Assembly (NCBI GenBank): GCA_964470865.1
Contig: CAYYFR010000016.1
Span: forward strand, 1 to 57,924
DNA from: JAEUOS01 sp964470865
Lineage (GTDB): Bacteria; Pseudomonadota; Gammaproteobacteria; Burkholderiales; JAEUOS01
Direction of reading: 5' to 3'
Length of the DNA: 57,924 bases
The notes beneath the pieces are model-generated. The model was given only the letters and a program-made list of their open reading frames with translations, had not been told where the DNA came from and did not search any database. Made by a program: the position numbers and the translations under genes. This document shows, piece by piece, positions 53,237-57,924 of the stretch (position 1 is the first letter of the stretch; the number at the start of each line of letters is the position of its first letter).

Positions 53237-53943
53237 GCATGCGCCGCATCGGCATGATCCTGCCATCCTCCAACACCGTGGTCGAGCCGGTGTGCATCGC
53301 GATGGCCGCGCGCCTGCCGGCGGTGCAGGTGCATTTCGCGCGCTTCGCCTTGACCGCGGTTGCGGTTGACAACCCGGCTGCCGCCTACTATGACTCGGGC
53401 GCCCTGCTGGGTGCGGCCAGGCTGCTGGCGGATGCCCGCTGCGAGGTGATCTGCTGGAACGGCAGCGCCGGTGGATTGGTGGGGTTCGAGCGCGAGCGCC
53501 AGTTGTGCGACGAAATACGCGCGGCCACCGGGATCGCCGCCACCACCTCGACCCTGTCGCTGGCCGATGAATTCCGTCGCAGCAGCGTCAAGCGCTTCGC
53601 CATGGTGACGCTCAACCCGCCGCCGATGAACCTGACCATTCGCGCGACTTTCGCCAGCGCCGGTTTCGAGTGTGTGGCCGACACCCATCGGACCGATCTC
53701 GCCGACAACTTCTCCATGGCGCAGGTTGCGCCGGAAGCAATCGCCGCCATGGCACTGAGCTGCGTGAATGGCAGCCTGGTGCGGCCCGACGCCCTGATCA
53801 TCTACGGCACCAATACGCGTGGCGCCGGCGTGGCATCGACCCTCAAGGCGCGGCTCGGCCTGCCGGTGCATGATTCGGTGGCCTGGGGCATGGCGGGCGC
53901 CCTGCTGCTGCTGGATATCGACCCGAGCCTTGCGTTCGACTAA
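53233..53943 (+). CDS. Maleate isomerase/AMDase-like protein lacking both catalytic cysteines
   Basis: A 236-residue Asp/Glu-racemase-superfamily protein, starting RRIGMILPSSNTVVEPV. The first catalytic position is Gly77 (WNGSAGGLVG), as in AMDase, but the second, where the Cys should be, is Gly192 (IIYGTNTRGAG). A Cys sits at residue 74, just before the first position, and Cys177 lies in the loop before the second. The pocket Tyr is not conserved (TLNPPPMN). So the chemistry must differ from known family members, or the protein is a binding protein. It is coupled to DctM by a 4-bp overlap and followed 24 bp later by a cupin. Confidence 0.82.
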   Translation: MSMRRIGMILPSSNTVVEPVCIAMAARLPAVQVHFARFALTAVAVDNPAAAYYDSGALLGAARLLADARCEVICWNGSAGGLVGFERERQLCDEIRAATGIAATTSTLSLADEFRRSSVKRFAMVTLNPPPMNLTIRATFASAGFECVADTHRTDLADNFSMAQVAPEAIAAMALSCVNGSLVRPDALIIYGTNTRGAGVASTLKARLGLPVHDSVAWGMAGALLLLDIDPSLAFD

Positions 53944-53967
53944 CCATTTTCAGACACGAGTGAACCC

Positions 53968-54369
53968 ATGACCATCGCACGCAAACTGCCGCGCAGCGGC
54001 CAATACGTCTTCAAGGGATCCGACGCGCTCGAGACCGTGGTCGCCACCGTCGAGGGCGCCGCCATGCAGGGCGTGCTGGCGGTGGCGCCCTTGGTGTGCG
54101 GCGACGAAAGCTCGATGACCCGCTGGACCCGCAAGAAGGGCCTGATCGACCCGCTGCACCAGCACGACGACCATGAATCGGTCGCCATCCTCATTTCCGG
54201 CAAGCTGCGCATGGTGATCGACGGCGGCGAATTCATCGTCGGCCCGGGCGACTCCTGGGTCCATCCGCGCGGTGTGCCACACTACAGCGAGGCGCTGGAG
54301 GACTGCGTGCAGATCGAGATCAAGTCGCCGGCAATCCGCACCTGGCGCCTGCCCGACGACCCCGCTTGA
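53968..54369 (+). CDS. Cupin domain-containing protein
   Basis: A 133-residue single-domain cupin. Motif 1 is HQHDDHESVAILISGKL, giving His64, His66 and Glu70 as metal ligands. Motif 2 is GPGDSWVHPRGVPH with His105. Residues before it (SMTRWTRKKGLIDPLHQH) fit the first strands. Such proteins may be enzymes (dioxygenase, isomerase, decarboxylase) or sugar-type binding proteins. It lies between the two transporter gene sets in the operon. Metal ligands are complete, so an enzyme is likely. Confidence 0.88.
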   Translation: MTIARKLPRSGQYVFKGSDALETVVATVEGAAMQGVLAVAPLVCGDESSMTRWTRKKGLIDPLHQHDDHESVAILISGKLRMVIDGGEFIVGPGDSWVHPRGVPHYSEALEDCVQIEIKSPAIRTWRLPDDPA

Positions 54370-54429
54370 CCCCGCCAACCCTTTTTTTATCAACCTTCAC
54401 CACAGTTTTTTAGCCCAGGAGTCAAACCC

Positions 54430-55485
54430 ATGAAACTGCAACACATAACCCGAGCGGTACTCACCGCGGCCATGGCAAGCGCATTCGCCGTGGCGCCTGC
54501 AATCGCGCAAGAGAAGATCAAGCTGCGCGTGATGGGCATGCCGCTTTCCACCGGCCTGATCCAGAAAAACAAGGAACTGCCGTTTTTCGAAACCCTGGCC
54601 GCCAAGACCGGGCTGCCGCTGGACGTGGACTACAAGCCGCTCGACTCCACCGGCGTCAAGGAATTCGAGCAACTGCGCGTGATGAAAACCGGCATCTACG
54701 ACATCGTCGGCCTGCGCATGGGCCAGGTGTCGCGTGACGAGCCGATGATCCTCGGGCTCGACATGGTTGGGCTGAACACCGACTACAAGACCGCCAAGAA
54801 AGTGGTGGGCGCCTACCAGAGCTATGTCGATTTGCGCCTGCAGGAGGTGTTCAACCTGAAGCTTCTCGCGGTGTGGCCGTTCGGCCCGCAGGTGATTTTC
54901 TGCACCAAGCCGATCAAGGACCTGGCGAGCCTGAAAGGCATGAAGATCCGCATCCTCGACGGCGTGATGGCAAAGTTCATGGAACGCGTAGGCGGCACGC
55001 CGGTGACCATGGCCTTCGGTGAAGTGGCGCAGGGCCTGAAGCTGGGCACCATCGATTGCGCCGTGACCGGCCCTTCCTCGGCCAACTCGGCCGGCTGGCC
55101 CGAGACCGCGACCCACGTCTATGCCCTGGGTCTGCAAGTCGCGGTGCAGGGCTATGCGATCAACATGACCTCCTGGAAGAAGATGTCGGGCGAGCAGCAG
55201 ATCAAGCTGCGCGGCGCCATCGAGGGCCTGTCCGACGACATCTGGAAATACTCCGAGGAACTGTGGACCGACGCGATGCGCTGCAACGCCGGCCAGGACC
55301 CCTGCACCACCGGCAAGAAATTCAAGCTTGTGACCGTCAAGCCGATTCCGAAAGACATCGAGTTCGTGCAAAACGCGGTACGCGACATTTCCTTCCCGGC
55401 CTGGGCGGAGGCTTGCGACAAAGTCAACCCGGGCTGTTCGGCGGCGTGGAAGAAGTCGGTCGGACCGATCATCGGCATGAAGTAG
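54430..55485 (+). CDS. TRAP transporter solute-binding protein 2 (DctP family)
   Basis: A 351-residue periplasmic receptor with a signal peptide ending near AIAQEK. It differs strongly from receptor 1 in sequence. DctP features are LKGMKIRILDGVMAKFMERV with the ligand-binding Arg, GEVAQGLKLGTIDCAVTGPS, and the helix at NMTSWKKMSGEQQ. Three Cys pairs or singles in the C-terminal half (RCNAGQDPCTTG, EACDKVNPGCSAAW) suggest disulfides in the periplasm. A GC-rich hairpin follows before the membrane genes. Confidence 0.9.
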   Translation: MKLQHITRAVLTAAMASAFAVAPAIAQEKIKLRVMGMPLSTGLIQKNKELPFFETLAAKTGLPLDVDYKPLDSTGVKEFEQLRVMKTGIYDIVGLRMGQVSRDEPMILGLDMVGLNTDYKTAKKVVGAYQSYVDLRLQEVFNLKLLAVWPFGPQVIFCTKPIKDLASLKGMKIRILDGVMAKFMERVGGTPVTMAFGEVAQGLKLGTIDCAVTGPSSANSAGWPETATHVYALGLQVAVQGYAINMTSWKKMSGEQQIKLRGAIEGLSDDIWKYSEELWTDAMRCNAGQDPCTTGKKFKLVTVKPIPKDIEFVQNAVRDISFPAWAEACDKVNPGCSAAWKKSVGPIIGMK

Positions 55486-55501
55486 GGATCGGCATCACCT
55501 G

Positions 55502-55523
55502 GGCCGGCGGACATCCGCCGGCC
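55502..55523 (+). terminator. Strong intercistronic hairpin between receptor 2 and its permease genes
   Basis: GGCCGGCGGA and TCCGCCGGCC are perfectly complementary 10-bp arms with a 2-nt loop (or a 9-bp stem and 4-nt loop). It is followed by TCTT but no T run, so it is not a full terminator. In receptor-permease operons such a hairpin commonly protects the receptor mRNA and lowers downstream expression. Confidence 0.6.
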
Positions 55524-55547
55524 TCTTGACGCAGAGGCGGAGCGCGC

Positions 55548-56138
55548 ATGAAGAATCTCGAGAAAGTCGCCGCCATGCTATTCGGGGTGGTGTTCGTGCT
55601 GTTGTCGTTTGCGGTGGCCGTCGAGACCACCATGCGCAAGGTATTCAACGTTTCCCTGCAGGGTGTGGACGAACTGGGCGGCTATGCGCTCGCGGTCGGC
55701 GCTTCGCTGGCATTTACCCTGGCGCTGCTGTCGCGCGCCCACATTCGCATCGACCTGATTCACGACCGCCTGCCGCAGGGGCCGCGCGTTGTGCTCAACG
55801 TACTGGCCATGCTGACCATTGCGGCAACCGCCCTGTTGTTCCTGGCGATGGCCTTCTACAGCCTGCGCGACTCGATCGCCTTGAACAGCACCGCGCAAAC
55901 GCCGTGGGCAACACCGATCAAATACCCACAAATGGTGTGGTTCGCCTGCCTTGGCCTGTTTGCTGCGGTTGCCGCGGGTTACGCCGCCAGGGTGTTGTGG
56001 CTGGCCTTCACCGGGCGCAGCGAGATTTTGCTGCGCGACTATTCGCCACGCGGTGCCAAGGAGGAATTGAAGGAAGAACTGGATGACGCCAAGGCGCGCG
56101 GGGTCGATGTGGCCGTGCTGCCGGGAGAATCCAAATGA
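55548..56138 (+). CDS. TRAP transporter small permease 2 (DctQ family)
   Basis: A 196-residue membrane protein with four hydrophobic segments (near residues 7-25, 45-63, 85-105, 130-150). Typical DctQ elements are TTMRKVFNVSLQGVDELGGY and SRAHIRIDLIHDRLPQG. The C-terminus extends as a charged cytoplasmic tail (YSPRGAKEELKEELDDAKAR). It overlaps the start of the large permease gene by 4 bp. With receptor 2 and DctM it makes the second TRAP importer of the operon. Confidence 0.9.
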   Translation: MKNLEKVAAMLFGVVFVLLSFAVAVETTMRKVFNVSLQGVDELGGYALAVGASLAFTLALLSRAHIRIDLIHDRLPQGPRVVLNVLAMLTIAATALLFLAMAFYSLRDSIALNSTAQTPWATPIKYPQMVWFACLGLFAAVAAGYAARVLWLAFTGRSEILLRDYSPRGAKEELKEELDDAKARGVDVAVLPGESK

Positions 56139-57430
56139 GCATGGTCGCGATCGGTGTAGTCAGTTTTCTGGCAATGGTGTTTTTCATGCTGCTCGGCATG
56201 CCGATCGCAACAGTGATGCTGCTGCTGGCGGTGGTGGGAGGCATGGCGGCCTTCGGCGAGGCCTTCCTGATTTCCGCCGCCTCGGTGCTGTGGGGCACGA
56301 TGAGCGAGAACGGCCTGACCTCGATCCCGCTGTTCGTTCTGTTGGGCGAATTGCTGCTGCGTAGCGGCATGGCCGACCGCATGTACCAGGCTTTCGCAGC
56401 CTGGCTCGGGCGCCTGCCGGGCGGGCTCCTGCATACCAACATCGGCTGCTGCGCGCTGTTCGCCGCCACCTCCGGTTCCTCGGTGGCGACCGCAGCCACC
56501 ATCGGCACGGTGGCGTTGCCGTCGCTGCAGCGCCACGGCTACCCGATGAGCGCATCGCTTGGCAGCCTGGCTGCCGGCGGCACTCTGGGCATCCTGATTC
56601 CGCCCTCGGTCAACATGATCATCTACGGCTCGATGACCAACAATTCGGTGGGCAAGCTGTTCATCGCCGGCATCATTCCCGGCCTGCTTCTGACCGGCTG
56701 CTTCATGCTCTACATTTTCATCATGGCCAAGACCACCGGCCTTAACGTGGTGCACGATCCGGTGCCGCTGAAGGAGCGCCTGCGCCTGTTGGTCAACATC
56801 ACCCAGCCGGTGGTGATTTTCGTCATTGTCATGGGCAGCCTGTATGCGGGCATCGCCACGGCCACCGAGTCGGCCGCGCTGGGAGTGGTGGTGGCGCTGG
56901 TGTTCATCGGCTTTTCGGGCAAGCTCAGCACCACGCTGATGCAGGCCTGCTTCCTGTCGTCGGCGCGCACCACCGGCATGATCCTGCTCATCACCACCGC
57001 CGCCTTCGTGCTCAACCTGGCCTTGAGCCTGACCGGCATCGGCGAGGCGCTGACCAAGTGGGTCACCGGCTTTGGCCTGTCAAAAACGGCGCTGCTGCTG
57101 GTGCTGATCGTGTTCTACCTTTTGCTGGGCATGTTCATGGACACGCTCTCGATGATGGTTGCGACCATCCCGCTGACCTATCCGATCGTCACCGCAGTGG
57201 GCGTGGATCCGATCTGGTTCGGCATCTTCATCATCATCATGTGCGAGCTGGGCCTGATCACCCCGCCGGTGGGCATGAATCTGTTCGTGGTGCAGGGCAT
57301 CCGCCCGGACAAGGGCAGCGTCGGCGACGTGATCCGCGGGGCCTTGCCCTACGCGATCATCATGATCCTCTTCACGTTCCTGATCATGACGTTTCCGCAG
57401 ATCGTGACCTTCCTGCCGGAGAACATGTAG
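56135..57430 (+). CDS. TRAP transporter large permease 2 (DctM family)
   Basis: A 431-residue permease. Family marks are FFMLLGMPIATVMLLLAVVG, GLTSIPLFVLLGELLLRSGM, ATSGSSVATAATIGTVALPS, GTLGILIPPSVNMIIYGSM and TPPVGMNLFVVQGIRPDKG. It is related to but clearly diverged from the first DctM of the same operon, so the two importers probably carry different ligands. It is the last gene of the operon; the next gene is convergent only 19 bp away and no clear terminator hairpin is seen between. Confidence 0.94.
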   Translation: MSMVAIGVVSFLAMVFFMLLGMPIATVMLLLAVVGGMAAFGEAFLISAASVLWGTMSENGLTSIPLFVLLGELLLRSGMADRMYQAFAAWLGRLPGGLLHTNIGCCALFAATSGSSVATAATIGTVALPSLQRHGYPMSASLGSLAAGGTLGILIPPSVNMIIYGSMTNNSVGKLFIAGIIPGLLLTGCFMLYIFIMAKTTGLNVVHDPVPLKERLRLLVNITQPVVIFVIVMGSLYAGIATATESAALGVVVALVFIGFSGKLSTTLMQACFLSSARTTGMILLITTAAFVLNLALSLTGIGEALTKWVTGFGLSKTALLLVLIVFYLLLGMFMDTLSMMVATIPLTYPIVTAVGVDPIWFGIFIIIMCELGLITPPVGMNLFVVQGIRPDKGSVGDVIRGALPYAIIMILFTFLIMTFPQIVTFLPENM

Positions 57431-57449
57431 CGGCTCTCCCGGGTTTGAC

Positions 57450-57924
57450 TCATTGTTTCCACGTCTCCACCGCCAGCGGCAGTTCATTGAGTTCGGCCCG
57501 CGCGACAGCCCAGGCCGGGTAGTGTTTGCTCATCAGTGCCAGGAAACGCTCGCTGTGCGTCGGCTCGACCAAGTGCGCCATCTCGTGGACGAGCACGTAC
57601 TCCAGCAGGTCCTTCGGCTTCTTCACCAGTTCCGTGTTGAGGCGGATGGTTCCCGAACGGTGGTTGCAGGCTCCCCATTTTGTCTTCATGCGCTGCAGGT
57701 AGTAGCCGGTAACCCGCACGGCAAGTGTCGCCTCCCACTTGCGGATGAGCGCGGGTAAGGTCTGGTGCAGCAGGCCTTTGTGCCATTCGTGCATGACCTC
57801 TTGCCGCTTCTCGCTTGTGCTGCCGGGACGCACGCTGAGTGTTATCCGGCGATGGCCGAGGCGCACCGAAGGCTTGGCATCTTCTTCGACGACGTTCAAT
57901 AGATAGCGCCTGCCCCACAGGTAG
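57450..57924 (-). CDS. M48 family metallopeptidase, YgjP-like (partial at window edge)
   Basis: The gene runs off the right end; at least 157 residues are present. The zinc motif HEMAH with a following His in EPTHSERF, and KTKWGACNHRSGTIRLN before it, are characteristic of the YgjP/SprT-like (DUF45) metal-dependent hydrolases. In-frame codons before the first possible TTG start (YLWGRRYLLNVVEEDAKPSV) continue the family's N-terminal strand, so the true start is outside the window. It is probably a cytosolic protease; a link to the operon is not expected. Confidence 0.85.
   Translation of the reverse strand, partial: YLWGRRYLLNVVEEDAKPSVRLGHRRITLSVRPGSTSEKRQEVMHEWHKGLLHQTLPALIRKWEATLAVRVTGYYLQRMKTKWGACNHRSGTIRLNTELVKKPKDLLEYVLVHEMAHLVEPTHSERFLALMSKHYPAWAVARAELNELPLAVETWKQ

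Overview
The window looks like a scaffold from a high-GC betaproteobacterium, most likely a Burkholderiales member and probably a metagenome assembly. The grounds are high GC with long antisense open frames, Bug/TctC and TRAP solute receptors, a PEP-CTERM protein, a B12-dependent ribonucleotide reductase, an FbaB aldolase, a TfpX/TfpZ-type pilin accessory protein, and a 100-N gap whose flanks are identical. I found no rRNA, tRNA, CRISPR array, transposase or phage gene. Taxonomy is inferred from gene content only.

Left part (1-24 kb): the permease end of a branched-chain amino acid type ABC operon (livM, livH, start of a probable livG); a truncated acyl-CoA carboxylase; a lipid block (DsbA/HCCA-like isomerase, fatty acid desaturase, FadJ-like multifunctional enzyme); a wax-ester synthase C-terminal remnant; a pilin accessory protein, an EamA exporter and a divergent Hfq-like protein overlapping tail to tail; two uncharacterised genes; an NADPH:quinone reductase-like gene; a complete RND tripartite efflux operon; DUF4124, PncC-type and PhyH genes; an orphan molybdenum hydroxylase large subunit; and an N-terminal remnant of a class C beta-lactamase-like hydrolase.

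Middle (23-44 kb): a PEP-CTERM protein, a Ser/Thr kinase, a GST, an FAH-family enzyme, a VapBC-type pair, a VOC protein, a 2-keto-4-pentenoate hydratase-like protein, an Asp/Glu-racemase-superfamily protein, a Bug receptor, an FAD monooxygenase with an extra N-terminal domain, three more toxin-antitoxin modules (RES-Xre, a PIN-like pair with a probable frameshift, HigBA), nrdJ and fbaB.

Right part (42-57.4 kb) is the most interesting. A GntR/FCD regulator heads a leftward cluster (arylmalonate-decarboxylase-like protein, SDR, zinc-type reductase). Divergently, from a recognisable promoter, runs an approximately 11.3 kb operon of 13 genes: hydantoin-racemase-like, cyclic amidohydrolase, PuuE-like deacetylase, two Tat-exported 5-hydroxyisourate-hydrolase-like proteins, TRAP transporter 1, a second decarboxylase/racemase-like protein, a cupin and TRAP transporter 2. 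It reads as an uncharacterised uptake and breakdown route for a cyclic ureide, imide or substituted malonate. All four Asp/Glu-racemase-superfamily proteins in the window lack the first catalytic cysteine, and one has the complete set of arylmalonate decarboxylase signature residues. The window ends inside an M48/YgjP-like metallopeptidase gene.
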